Origin: CAVQGZ01 sp964400785
GTDB lineage: Bacteria; Actinomycetota; Actinomycetes; Jiangellales; Jiangellaceae
Assembly (NCBI GenBank): GCA_964400785.1
Contig: CAYNWB010000030.1
Span: 1 to 27,932, forward strand
DNA: 27,932 bases
Reading direction: 5' to 3'
Every line of letters begins with the position of its first letter. Position 1 is the first letter of the stretch. Below are positions 13,916 through 22,439 of this stretch, piece by piece. The notes beneath the pieces were generated by a model. That model made no database searches, was not told where the DNA came from, and was given only the letters and a program-made list of their open reading frames with translations. The position numbers and the translations under genes were made by a program.

Positions 13916-15871
13916 ATGGACTCCCTCTTCCCGCTGCTCGAGCCGCTGCTGCCCCGGGTGCGCAAGCCGTTGCAGTACGTCGGTGGTGAGCTCAACTCCG
14001 TGGTCAAGCCGTGGGGGGACGACGCGGCCACGGTCCGGTGGGCGCTGATGTACCCGGACGCCTACGAGGTGGGTCTGCCGAACCAGGGCATCCAGATTCT
14101 GTACGAGGTGCTCAACGCCGCACCTGACACGCTCGCCGAGCGCACGTACGCCGTGTGGCCCGACCTCGAGGCGCTCATGCGCGAGCACGGCGTGCCGCAG
14201 ATGACCGTCGACGCCCACCGGCCCGTGGCAGCGTTCGACCTGCTCGGGGTGTCGTTCGCGACCGAGCTCGGGTACACGAACCTGCTCACCGCGCTCGACC
14301 TGGCCGGCATCCCGCTACGCGCCGCCGACCGAGACGTCGACGCACCCCTCGTCGTCGCCGGCGGCCACGCCGCCTTCAACCCCGAGCCGGTCGCCGACTT
14401 CGTCGACGCGGCAGTTCTCGGTGACGGCGAGCAGATCGTCACCGCGATCAGCGACGTCGTGCGCGCATGGAAGCGCGAGGGACGGCCCGGCGGTCGCGAC
14501 GAGGTGCTGGCACGCCTGGCTGCATCGGGCGGGGTCTACGTCCCCAGGTTCTACGACGTCTCGTACGCCGCGGACGGACGCCTGGACTCCGTCACTGCGA
14601 ACCGCCCCGGCGTGCCGGCCCGCGTCCACAAGCACACCGTGGCCGACCTGGACTCGTGGCCCTACCCGGCCGCGCCGCTCGTGCCCCTCGCCGAGACCGT
14701 CCACGAGCGCTACAGCGTCGAGATCTTTCGCGGCTGCACCCGCGGGTGTCGCTTCTGCCAGGCCGGCATGATCACGCGTCCCGTCCGTGAGCGCAGCATC
14801 ACCACCGTCGGGGCGATGGTCGACACCGGGCTCAAGGCGTCCGGCCTGTCCGAGGTGGGACTGCTGAGCCTGTCCAGCGCCGACCACTCCGAGATCGGCG
14901 AGATCGCCACCGACCTGGCCGATCGGTACGAGGGCACCAACACCTCGCTGTCTCTGCCCAGCACCCGGGTCGACGCGTTCAACGTGACCCTCGCCGACGA
15001 GCTGTCGCGCAACGGGCGCAGGTCGGGCCTCACGTTCGCCCCCGAGGGAGGCTCGGAGCGCATCCGCAAGGTGATCAACAAGATGGTCACGTCGGACGAC
15101 CTGATCAGGACGGTCGCCACCGCGTACTCCAGCGGCTGGCGGCACGTCAAGCTCTACTTCATGTGCGGCCTGCCCACCGAGACAGACGACGACGTGCTCG
15201 AGATCGCGGAGCTGGCCCGACAGGTGATACAGACCGGGCGAGACTCTTCAGGCAGACGTGACATTCGCTGCACCGTCTCGATCGGCGGGTTCGTGCCCAA
15301 GCCGCACACGCCGTTCCAGTGGGCCGCACAGCTCGACCACGAGTCGACCGACGCCCGGCTGCACGCCCTGCGGGACGAGCTGCGCCGCGACCGTTCCTAC
15401 GCCAAGGCCATCGGCCTGCGCTACCACGACGGCAAGCCCGGCATCGTCGAGGGCCTGCTCTCCCGCGGGGACCGGCGCGTCGGTGCCGTGATCGAGCAGG
15501 TGTGGCGGGACGGCGCCCGGTTCGACGGCTGGAGCGAGCACTTCTCGTTCGAGAAGTGGATGACCGCGGCAGAGACGGCGCTGGCCGGTACGGGCGTGGA
15601 CGTCGCCTGGTACACGACCAGGCAGCGCGACCACGACGAGGTGCTGCCCTGGGACCACCTCGACTCGGGCCTGGACAAGCAGTGGCTGTGGGACGACTGG
15701 CAGGACGCCCTCGACGCCGCCGATGGCGAGGACGTCGCCGACGTCGAGGACTGTCGGTGGAACCCTTGCTACTTCTGCGGTGTCTGCCCGAGCCTGTCGT
15801 CCAGCATCGAGATCGGGCCCACGGGTCGGCGGCTGCTCCCGCTGGAGCCCGTCGCCGGGGCGGACGGGTGA
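13916..15871 (+). CDS. B12-binding-domain radical SAM protein (TIGR03960-like)
   Basis: A 651-aa protein of a conserved but uncharacterised family. Residues about 40-170 look like a cobalamin-binding-type Rossmann domain (DAYEVGLPNQGIQILYEVLN, DLLGVSFATELGYTNLL, VVAGGHAAFNPEP) but lack the usual DxHxxG histidine. The radical SAM cluster is CTRGCRFC with Cys274, Cys278 and Cys281. A second cluster near the end is Cys613-x4-Cys618-x2-Cys621-x2-Cys624. Together these suggest SAM radical chemistry with an extra Fe-S or Zn site; the substrate is unknown. There is no ribosome site; TACCCT (13900-13905) ends 10 nt upstream of ATG, so a very short leader is possible. The next gene overlaps by 4 nt and is its known partner family. 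Confidence 0.9.
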   Translation: MDSLFPLLEPLLPRVRKPLQYVGGELNSVVKPWGDDAATVRWALMYPDAYEVGLPNQGIQILYEVLNAAPDTLAERTYAVWPDLEALMREHGVPQMTVDAHRPVAAFDLLGVSFATELGYTNLLTALDLAGIPLRAADRDVDAPLVVAGGHAAFNPEPVADFVDAAVLGDGEQIVTAISDVVRAWKREGRPGGRDEVLARLAASGGVYVPRFYDVSYAADGRLDSVTANRPGVPARVHKHTVADLDSWPYPAAPLVPLAETVHERYSVEIFRGCTRGCRFCQAGMITRPVRERSITTVGAMVDTGLKASGLSEVGLLSLSSADHSEIGEIATDLADRYEGTNTSLSLPSTRVDAFNVTLADELSRNGRRSGLTFAPEGGSERIRKVINKMVTSDDLIRTVATAYSSGWRHVKLYFMCGLPTETDDDVLEIAELARQVIQTGRDSSGRRDIRCTVSIGGFVPKPHTPFQWAAQLDHESTDARLHALRDELRRDRSYAKAIGLRYHDGKPGIVEGLLSRGDRRVGAVIEQVWRDGARFDGWSEHFSFEKWMTAAETALAGTGVDVAWYTTRQRDHDEVLPWDHLDSGLDKQWLWDDWQDALDAADGEDVADVEDCRWNPCYFCGVCPSLSSSIEIGPTGRRLLPLEPVAGADG

Positions 15872-16605
15872 ACCAGGCAGCTCCGCACCCGCAGCCGCCT
15901 GTCGTCACTCGGGTGCGCGTGCGCTACGCCAAGCGTGGCCGCATGCGCTTTGCCAGCGTGCGGGACTTCCAGCGGGCTCTCGAGCGGGCTCTGCGGCGGG
16001 CCCAGGTTCCTGTCGCCTACTCGCAGGGGTTCAGCCCTCATCCCAAGGTGTCCTACCTGCCCGCGGCGCCGACAGGTGTGGCCAGCGAGGCCGAGTACGT
16101 CGAGATCGCCCTGGCCGAGCACCGCGACCCGGCTCAGCTGGCCCGCGACCTCGATGCGGCCCTGCCGGACGGCCTCGACGTGGTCTGCGTGGTCGAGGCG
16201 GCCGGACCCTCCCTGGGAGAGCAGCTGACAGGCCCCGGTGCAGCCTCGCACTGGAGGTTCGTCTTCAGCGGGATCACCGCTGCACAGCTGGGCACGGCGG
16301 TGGACGCCCTGCTGGCGCGTGACCACCTGGTGCTGCCACGCACGACCAAGTCGGGGCGTACCGAGATCGACGTCCGCGCCGCGCTCGTGAGCGCCGATGT
16401 GGCCGATGATCCCGAAGGTCAGCAACCATGTGCGATACTGCAGACGGTCGTGCGGCACGGAACCCCGTCCGTTCGACCGGACGACGTCCTCGCAGGACTC
16501 CGAGACGTTGCCGGGCTCGCCCCGCCGTTGCCACCCGTGGCCACGCGGCTCGCGCAGGGCCCGCTTCACGAGGATTCCGGCACGGTGCTCGATCCCTTGT
16601 CGTAG
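15868..16605 (+). CDS. Radical SAM-associated protein (TIGR03936/DUF2344-like)
   Basis: A 245-aa protein starting at GTG 15868 inside the stop of the radical SAM gene (GTGA overlap). The N-terminal half has the family pattern VRVRYAKRGRMRFASVRDFQ, RALRRAQVPVAYSQGFSPHP and YLPAAPTGVASEAEYVEI. In some other bacteria this domain is fused to the end of the radical SAM protein, so the two probably act as one complex. Its role is unknown; a substrate-binding or RNA-binding subunit is a guess from the basic N-terminus. RNase E/G follows after 156 bp. Confidence 0.88.
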   Translation: MNQAAPHPQPPVVTRVRVRYAKRGRMRFASVRDFQRALERALRRAQVPVAYSQGFSPHPKVSYLPAAPTGVASEAEYVEIALAEHRDPAQLARDLDAALPDGLDVVCVVEAAGPSLGEQLTGPGAASHWRFVFSGITAAQLGTAVDALLARDHLVLPRTTKSGRTEIDVRAALVSADVADDPEGQQPCAILQTVVRHGTPSVRPDDVLAGLRDVAGLAPPLPPVATRLAQGPLHEDSGTVLDPLS

Positions 16606-16761
16606 GAGACCGCGACCGCCCGGCCACACTCTGGCCCGATCCCGCGGCGTCGACGACGAGCCGGCCATCGTGGACTCGCGACCCGCAGGCTTTCCGGGTC
16701 GGCCCCAGGGCCGGCTCGCGACACACCCGCTCTCGAGCGGGCGACGAGGAGACATGCTCCG
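16606..16761 (+). promoter_or_regulatory. Structured leader of the RNase E/G gene
   Basis: Nested inverted repeats are visible. The outer stem CGAGCCGGCC (16657-16666) pairs with GGCCGGCTCG (16709-16718). Inside it, CGACCCG (16679-16685) pairs with CGGGTCG (16695-16701). A third stem, CCCGCTC/GAGCGGG (16726-16741), lies just before the GAGGAG ribosome site (16746-16751). In E. coli, RNase E controls its own mRNA through a structured leader; a similar role here is inference. I could not place the promoter. Confidence 0.45.
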
Positions 16762-19116
16762 GTGCCCGACAACGACACCCCCACCCCCGACACCTCTACC
16801 CCCGACGCCCCGGCGCCCGCCGACCAGGGTGGCGTAGCGGCCGCGGCCGCCAAACCGGCGCGCCGGCGCCGCGCCGCTCAGCGTCCGGCAGGCCCCCCCG
16901 CGGCCACGTTCGCAGCGCCCGAGCCGGACGCCGGTACGGCGGCACCGGCTGCCGCTGCTGCCGCCGTCACGGATGCCGCGACCGCCCCGCTGTTCCAGCA
17001 GCCCGAGACCACGAAGCCCGAGCCCAAGAAGCGCGCGCCCCGACGCAAGGCGTCGGCGACGAAGGACGCCGACGCCCAGGCGGCCCCTGCCGAGCCGACG
17101 CCCGAGCCGGCTCGGACGTCCGAGCCGGCGCCGAGCGAGGCTGCCGACGCGCCGACCCCCGACAGCGACGGGGACGAGTCGACCGCCACACCCGGGAGCA
17201 GCGAGCAGGGCGACGAGTCCACCCCGGGCACCCCACGCAAGCGACGCCGACGAGGTGGTCGCGGGCGACGCAAGACCACGGGGGACGAGGCCGCAGAGGG
17301 CGCCAGCGACGCCACGCCGGATGGGCAGCCGGACGCCTCCGGTGCGCCCTCGACCGGTGGCTCCGACCAGCAGGCCGAGCAGCCGCGCACGTCGGGGAAG
17401 GCGGAGCAGGGCGAGCCGACCGAGCAGGCCGAGACCTCCGAGCAGAGCGAGCCGGGTGAGCAGGGGGGCGCCGGTACCAGCTCCTCCTCCCGCCGCCGCC
17501 GTCGCCGTCGGCGCACCAGCGACGGCTCCGGTGCCGAGCAGCGCAACGACGACCCGGAGGAGACGGTCGTCCGGGTTCGTGAGACGCGCAAGGCCGAGAG
17601 CCAGATCACCGCGACCAAGGGGTCGACGCGTGTCGAGGCGAAGCGTCAGCGGCGCCGCGACGGCCGGGACTCCGGACGACGCCGTCCCACGATCATGAGC
17701 GAGTCGGAGTTCTTGGCCCGACGGGAGTCGGTCGAGCGCGTCATGGTCGTGCGGCAGAAGGGTGAGCGGGACGACGCCATCACGCAGCTGGCTGTGCTCG
17801 AGGACGGCATGCTCGTCGAGCACTACGTCGACCAGGGCACCCAGCGCTCCATCATCGGCAACATCTACCTCGGCAAGGTGCAGAACGTGCTGCCGGCCAT
17901 GGAGGCGGCGTTCGTCGACATCGGCCGCGGGCGCAACGCCGTGCTGTACGCCGGCGAGGTCGACTGGAGCCAGAGCGAGGGCAAGGCCAAGCGCATCGAG
18001 GAGGCCCTCACCCCTGGCCAGAGCATCCTGGTGCAGGTCACCAAGGATCCCCTGGGTCACAAGGGCGCTCGGCTGACCAGCAGCATCAGCCTGCCCGGCC
18101 GGTTCGTCGTCTACGTGCCGGGCGGCTCGATGAGCGGCATCAGCCGCAAGCTGTCCGACACCGAGCGCAGCAGGCTCCGCACGATCCTCAAGGACGTGGT
18201 CCCGGACGAGGCCGAGGTGATCATCCGCACCGCTGCCGAGGGCGCGGGCGAGGAGGAGCTTCGCCGCGACGTGGCGCGGCTCAAGGCGCAGTGGGAGGAC
18301 ATCGAGCGCAAGGCCGGCTCGGGGTCGGCTCCCACGACGTTGTACGCCGAGCCCGACCTGACGCTGAAGATCGTCCGCGACCTGTTCAACGAGGACTTCG
18401 CGTCGCTCGTGGTCGCCGGGGACGACGCCTGGGACACGATCGAGCCCTACGTGGGGCACGTCGCGCCCGTGCTCACCGAGCGCCTGCAGCGGTGGGAGTC
18501 GGCCGAGGACGTCTTCGAGCACTACCGCGTGGACGAGCAGATCGCCAAGGCGCTGGACCGCAAGGTGTGGCTGCCCTCGGGCGGTTCGCTCGTGATCGAC
18601 CGCACGGAGGCCATGACCGTGGTCGACGTCAACACCGGCAAGTTCACCGGTGGTGGCGGCAACCTCGAGGAGACGGTGACCAAGAACAACCTCGAGGCGG
18701 CCGAGGAGGTCGCACGCCAGCTTCGGCTGCGCGACATCGGCGGCATCATCGTGGTCGACTTCATCGACATGGTGCTGGAGAGCAACCGCGACCTGGTTCT
18801 TCGTCGGCTGGTCGAGTGCCTGGCCCGCGACCGCACGCGGCACCAGGTCGCCGAGGTGACCTCGCTCGGCCTGGTGCAGATGACGCGCAAGCGCATCGGG
18901 ACGGGCCTGCTCGAGACCTTCAGCAAGCCCTGCGAGTGCTGCGGTGGCCGGGGCCTGACGACGACGAGCGAGCCGGTGCCGGTGCCGCAGCGGGACGGGG
19001 ACGAGCGGCGCGGCCGATCGGGCGGCAAGAGCCGCAAGAGCGCGTCGACGGCGCGCTCGAAGGCGTCGAAGCCGGCGGCGGACGCACCGTCCACGGGCGC
19101 GGAGACGTCCTCGTGA
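16762..19116 (+). CDS. rne: Ribonuclease E/G
   Basis: A 784-aa endoribonuclease for mRNA decay and rRNA/tRNA maturation. Residues 1-~310 are low-complexity and disordered: Pro/Ala-rich, then Gln/Glu/Ser-rich, with Arg tracts (KRRRRGGRGRRK, SRRRRRRRR). The S1 RNA-binding domain begins near 363 (GNIYLGKVQNVLPAMEAAF). Catalytic Asp622 (DVNTGKF) and Asp666 (VVDFIDM) match E. coli Asp303 and Asp346. The zinc-link motif is Cys724-Glu-Cys-Cys727. The C-terminal tail is only about 55 residues, so the scaffold-like extension sits mainly at the N-terminus, as in other actinobacterial enzymes. GTG 16762 follows GAGGAG by 10 nt. Naming as E or G is a matter of family convention. Confidence 0.95.
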   Translation: MPDNDTPTPDTSTPDAPAPADQGGVAAAAAKPARRRRAAQRPAGPPAATFAAPEPDAGTAAPAAAAAAVTDAATAPLFQQPETTKPEPKKRAPRRKASATKDADAQAAPAEPTPEPARTSEPAPSEAADAPTPDSDGDESTATPGSSEQGDESTPGTPRKRRRRGGRGRRKTTGDEAAEGASDATPDGQPDASGAPSTGGSDQQAEQPRTSGKAEQGEPTEQAETSEQSEPGEQGGAGTSSSSRRRRRRRRTSDGSGAEQRNDDPEETVVRVRETRKAESQITATKGSTRVEAKRQRRRDGRDSGRRRPTIMSESEFLARRESVERVMVVRQKGERDDAITQLAVLEDGMLVEHYVDQGTQRSIIGNIYLGKVQNVLPAMEAAFVDIGRGRNAVLYAGEVDWSQSEGKAKRIEEALTPGQSILVQVTKDPLGHKGARLTSSISLPGRFVVYVPGGSMSGISRKLSDTERSRLRTILKDVVPDEAEVIIRTAAEGAGEEELRRDVARLKAQWEDIERKAGSGSAPTTLYAEPDLTLKIVRDLFNEDFASLVVAGDDAWDTIEPYVGHVAPVLTERLQRWESAEDVFEHYRVDEQIAKALDRKVWLPSGGSLVIDRTEAMTVVDVNTGKFTGGGGNLEETVTKNNLEAAEEVARQLRLRDIGGIIVVDFIDMVLESNRDLVLRRLVECLARDRTRHQVAEVTSLGLVQMTRKRIGTGLLETFSKPCECCGGRGLTTTSEPVPVPQRDGDERRGRSGGKSRKSASTARSKASKPAADAPSTGAETSS

Positions 19117-19124
19117 CCGCTGGT

Positions 19125-19162
19125 TTGACCCACCTCTGATCCGATCCGTACCATGGTGGGTC
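19125..19162 (+). promoter_or_regulatory. Promoter of rplU-rpmA with overlapping inverted repeat
   Basis: TTGACC (19125-19130), an 18-nt spacer and TACCAT (19149-19154) form the best sigma-70-type promoter in the window. An 8-bp inverted repeat GACCCACC (19127-19134) and GGTGGGTC (19155-19162) overlaps the -35 and abuts the -10. It could be an operator or chance. The start would lie near 19161, leaving a leader of about 135 nt before rplU. Confidence 0.65.
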
Positions 19163-19297
19163 GGCCTGGGCTCACGCCCCTGACTACCGGTCACGCACCC
19201 AGGCAGCGGCAACGGTTCGACGACGTCGACCCTGCGATCCGCAACGAGAAGCCTGCAAGCGTCGGCGGTGAGACACCGGCGAGAAGGAGAGTGTGCG

Positions 19298-19603
19298 GTG
19301 TACGCGATCGTGCGTAACGGCCGTGGCCAGACCAAGGTTGCCGTCGGCGACGTCATCGAGATCGACGCTGCCGGCGAGGTCGGGTCGACCGTGCAGCTGC
19401 CGGCTGTGCTGGTCGTCGACGGCGACACCGTGACCACCGACGCCGAGGCGCTGGCATCGGCCAGCGTCACCGCAGAGGTTCTCGGTCAGGTCAAGGGCCC
19501 CAAGATTCGCATCCAGCACTACAAGAACAAGACCGGGTACAAGCGTCGGCAGGGTCACCGCCAGCGCTACTCCCAGGTCAAGGTTCTCGGCATCACGGCA
19601 TAA
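19298..19603 (+). CDS. rplU: Large ribosomal subunit protein bL21
   Basis: A 101-aa ribosomal protein. MYAIVRNGRGQTKVAVGDVI is the family start, and the basic tail KIRIQHYKNKTGYKRRQGHR, then QRYSQVKV, binds 23S rRNA. GTG 19298 was chosen over an upstream in-frame ATG because AAGGAG (19284-19289) lies 8 nt before it and bL21 proteins begin at this point. It is followed by rpmA after 10 nt, the universal rplU-rpmA pair. The long leader could carry a ribosomal-protein feedback site. Confidence 0.97.
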   Translation: MYAIVRNGRGQTKVAVGDVIEIDAAGEVGSTVQLPAVLVVDGDTVTTDAEALASASVTAEVLGQVKGPKIRIQHYKNKTGYKRRQGHRQRYSQVKVLGITA

Positions 19604-19613
19604 GGAGCGCGAG

Positions 19614-19895
19614 ATGGCACACAAGAAGGGCGCCTCGTCGTCCAAGAACGGTCGCGACTCCAACGCGCAGCGACTCGGGGTGAAGCGCTTCGGCGGTCAG
19701 GTCGTCAACGCCGGCGAGATCATCGTTCGCCAGCGCGGCACGCACTTCCACCCCGGACCCAACGTCGGCCGCGGTTCCGACGACACCCTGTTCGCTCTGG
19801 CGCAGGGTGAGGTCAAGTTCGGCAGCCGCCGCGGTCGTCGCACCGTCGAGATCCTCCCGGTCGAGATCGCGGCGAGCGCTCCCGCAGGGGAGTAG
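19614..19895 (+). CDS. rpmA: Large ribosomal subunit protein bL27
   Basis: A 93-aa protein whose N-terminus reaches the peptidyl-transferase centre. It begins MAHKKGASSSKNGRDSNAQR directly, without the cleaved leader seen in many Firmicutes. It then shows LGVKRFGGQ and QRGTHFHPGPNVGRGSDDTL. AAGGAG (19602-19607) overlaps the rplU stop and serves as its ribosome site. obg follows after 19 nt. Confidence 0.97.
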   Translation: MAHKKGASSSKNGRDSNAQRLGVKRFGGQVVNAGEIIVRQRGTHFHPGPNVGRGSDDTLFALAQGEVKFGSRRGRRTVEILPVEIAASAPAGE

Positions 19896-19914
19896 CCCGC
19901 CCCGGGTCACCACC

Positions 19915-21285
19915 GTGGCCATCCCCACGTTCGTCGACCGTGCGGTGCTGCACGTGTCCGCCGGAGACGGCGGAGCGGGTTGCGCGTCGGTCAGGCGTGA
20001 GAAGTTCAAGCCCCTCGGAGGCCCCGACGGTGGCAACGGTGGCCGTGGCGGGGACGTGATCCTCGAGGTCGACCCCAGCGTCACGACGCTGCTGGACTAC
20101 CAGCGCCGGCCCCATCGCAAGGCCACGAACGGACGCCCCGGCCAGGGCGACAACAAGCACGGCGCCGACGGCAACGACGTCGTCCTACCCGTCCCGCAGG
20201 GCACCGTCGTGCTCGACGAGCGCGGCGAGCAGCTCGTCGACCTCGTCGGGTCCGGTACCCGCTACGTCATCGGCCAGGGTGGACGCGGCGGCCTCGGCAA
20301 CGCCGCACTGGCCTCCCCGCGGCGCAGGGCTCCAGGGTTCGCCCTGCTCGGCGAGCCGGGCGAGACCCGCACCATCACCCTCGAGCTGAAGGCCGTGGCC
20401 GACGTGGCGCTCGTCGGCTTTCCCAGTGCCGGCAAGTCGAGCCTGATCGCCGCCATGTCGGCGGCGCGTCCCAAGATCGCCGACTACCCCTTCACCACGC
20501 TCGTGCCGAACCTCGGCGTCGTGGAGGCAGGCGAGGCCCGGTTCACCGTGGCGGATGTGCCGGGGCTCATCGAGGGGGCCAGCGACGGGCGCGGGCTCGG
20601 CCACGAGTTCTTGCGTCATGTCGAGCGCTGCTCGGTGCTGGTGCACGTGGTCGACTGCGCGACGGCCGACCCGGGCCGCGACCCGATCAGCGACATCGAG
20701 GTGATCGAGGCCGAGCTCGCCGCGTACGGGGGGCTGGAGGGACGTCCGCGCCTGGTGGCGCTGAACAAGACCGACGTTCCCGAGGCGGCCGACCTGGCCG
20801 AGCTCGTCACGCCGGACCTGCAGGCGCGGGGGTGGCCGGTGTTCGCCGTCTCGGCCGCCACCCACGCCGGGCTCGACGCCCTGACCTACGCCATGGCCGA
20901 CGTGGTGCTGCAGGCGCGAGCCGCCGAGCCCGCCGCCGTGCCGACCCGCATCGTCCTTCGCCCCCAGGCCCTCGACGAGGCCGGCTTCTCGGTGACCCGC
21001 GAGACGACTGCGCAGGGCTACCGCTTTCGCGTGCGGGGGCACCGCCCGGAGCGGTGGGTGCGCCAGACCGACTTCAGCAACGACGAGGCGGTCGGCTACC
21101 TCGCCGATCGCCTCGAGCGGCTCGGCGTCGAGCAGGCGCTGGTCGAGCAGGGGGCGGTGGCCGGAGACGAGGTGCTCATCGGACCGCCGGACGACGCGGT
21201 CGTGTTCGACTGGGAGCCGATGGTCGGGACGGGAGCCGAGCTGCTCGGGCCACGCGGCACCGATCCCCGCCTGGAGGGTCGATGA
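19915..21285 (+). CDS. obgE: GTPase Obg (CgtA), large-subunit assembly factor
   Basis: A 456-aa protein. The N-terminal glycine-rich Obg fold spans about 1-158 (SAGDGGAGCASVRREKF, GGNGGRGGDVIL). The G domain has G1 GFPSAGKSS (168-176), G3 DVPGLIEGA and G4 NKTD. The C-terminal OCT domain (about residues 340-428) is common in Gram-positive Obg. It acts in 50S assembly and stress control. GTG 19915 gives the family N-terminus (MAIPTFVDRAVLHVSAG), but I see no Shine-Dalgarno sequence before it, so translation may rely on coupling to rpmA 19 nt upstream. It overlaps proB by 4 nt. Confidence 0.96.
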   Translation: MAIPTFVDRAVLHVSAGDGGAGCASVRREKFKPLGGPDGGNGGRGGDVILEVDPSVTTLLDYQRRPHRKATNGRPGQGDNKHGADGNDVVLPVPQGTVVLDERGEQLVDLVGSGTRYVIGQGGRGGLGNAALASPRRRAPGFALLGEPGETRTITLELKAVADVALVGFPSAGKSSLIAAMSAARPKIADYPFTTLVPNLGVVEAGEARFTVADVPGLIEGASDGRGLGHEFLRHVERCSVLVHVVDCATADPGRDPISDIEVIEAELAAYGGLEGRPRLVALNKTDVPEAADLAELVTPDLQARGWPVFAVSAATHAGLDALTYAMADVVLQARAAEPAAVPTRIVLRPQALDEAGFSVTRETTAQGYRFRVRGHRPERWVRQTDFSNDEAVGYLADRLERLGVEQALVEQGAVAGDEVLIGPPDDAVVFDWEPMVGTGAELLGPRGTDPRLEGR

Positions 21286-22439
21286 CCGCCCCTGAACCTG
21301 CCCTGCACCGCCCCGAGGCCGTCCGCGACGCTCGCCGCATCGTGGTGAAGGTCGGCTCGTCATCGATCGCCACCGTCACGGGGGGTCTGGACACCGACGC
21401 CCTCGAGCGGCTGGTCGACACCCTCGCCGACACCCGGGAGCGGGGGGTCGAGGTCGTTCTGGTCTCCTCGGGGGCGATCGCGGCCGGCCTGTCGCCGTTG
21501 CACCTGCCGCGACGTCCCCGCGACCTTGCCACGCAGCAGGCCGCGGCCAGCGTGGGCCAGGGCCTGCTGCTGGCCCGGTACACGGCGGCGTTCGCGCGGC
21601 GAGGCATCACCGTCGGGCAGGTTCTGCTCACCGTCGACGACGTGACCCGGCGCACCCACTACCGCAACGCCTACCGCACCTTTCACAAGCTGCTCGACCT
21701 GGGTGTGCTTCCGGTTGTGAACGAGAACGACACGGTCGCCACCCACGAGATCAGGTTCGGGGACAACGACCGACTCGCCGCCCTCGTCGCACAGCTCGTG
21801 CACGCCGACACGCTGGTGCTGCTCTCCGACGTCGGTGGCCTCTACGACGGCGACCCGAGACGCCCGGGAGCCCGGCTGCTCACCGAGGTGACGTCGGCTG
21901 CCGACCTCGCCGGGGTCGACGCCGGCCAGGTGGGGGTGGCCGGCGTGGGCAGCGGTGGCATGGCGACCAAGATCGAGGCGGCCGAGATCGCCACCGAGTC
22001 GGGCATCGGTGTGGTGCTCACCGACGCCGAGCATGCCGGGCAGGCGCTCGCCGGGCAGCAGGTGGGCACCTGGTTTCGTCCCCGACGTCGGCGGCGGGCC
22101 ACCCGGCTGCTGTGGCTCGAGCACGTCACGGAGTCGCGTGGTCGCCTCATCCTGGACGAGGGGGCCGTCCGGGCCTTGGTGGAGCGTCGCACGTCCCTGC
22201 TGCCTGCCGGCATCGTCGGCGTCGAGGGCAGCTTCTCGGCCGGGGAACCCGTCGACATGGTGGGCACGGACGGACAAGCCGTGGCCCGTGGGCTGGTGAA
22301 CTACGCCGCGTCCGAGCTGCCCCGGCTGCTGGGCCGCTCGACCCGCGAGCTGGCCGCGCAGCTGGGGCCGGAGTACGAGCGCGAGGTCGTCCACGCCGAC
22401 GACTTGGTGCTGCTGCACCGGCCTACCCTGGTGCCATGA
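21282..22439 (+). CDS. proB: Glutamate 5-kinase with PUA domain
   Basis: A 385-aa enzyme catalysing the first step of proline synthesis, ATP plus glutamate to glutamyl 5-phosphate. The amino acid kinase domain shows VVKVGSSSIA, LVSSGAIAAG, PVVNENDTV and GSGGMATKIEAA. The last 90 or so residues are a PUA domain (GRLILDEGAVRALVER onward), as in the long form of ProB. The start ATG 21282 overlaps the obg stop (ATGA) and has GGAGGG 3 nt upstream. It is coupled to proA by another 4-nt overlap. Confidence 0.97.
   Translation: MTAPEPALHRPEAVRDARRIVVKVGSSSIATVTGGLDTDALERLVDTLADTRERGVEVVLVSSGAIAAGLSPLHLPRRPRDLATQQAAASVGQGLLLARYTAAFARRGITVGQVLLTVDDVTRRTHYRNAYRTFHKLLDLGVLPVVNENDTVATHEIRFGDNDRLAALVAQLVHADTLVLLSDVGGLYDGDPRRPGARLLTEVTSAADLAGVDAGQVGVAGVGSGGMATKIEAAEIATESGIGVVLTDAEHAGQALAGQQVGTWFRPRRRRRATRLLWLEHVTESRGRLILDEGAVRALVERRTSLLPAGIVGVEGSFSAGEPVDMVGTDGQAVARGLVNYAASELPRLLGRSTRELAAQLGPEYEREVVHADDLVLLHRPTLVP

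Noticed and set aside
15769..19470. A 1233-residue open frame on the reverse strand
   Set aside because: It lies opposite RNase E/G and the radical SAM genes, whose domains and catalytic residues are clear on the + strand. Long antisense frames are expected in high-GC DNA, and the composition is not protein-like.
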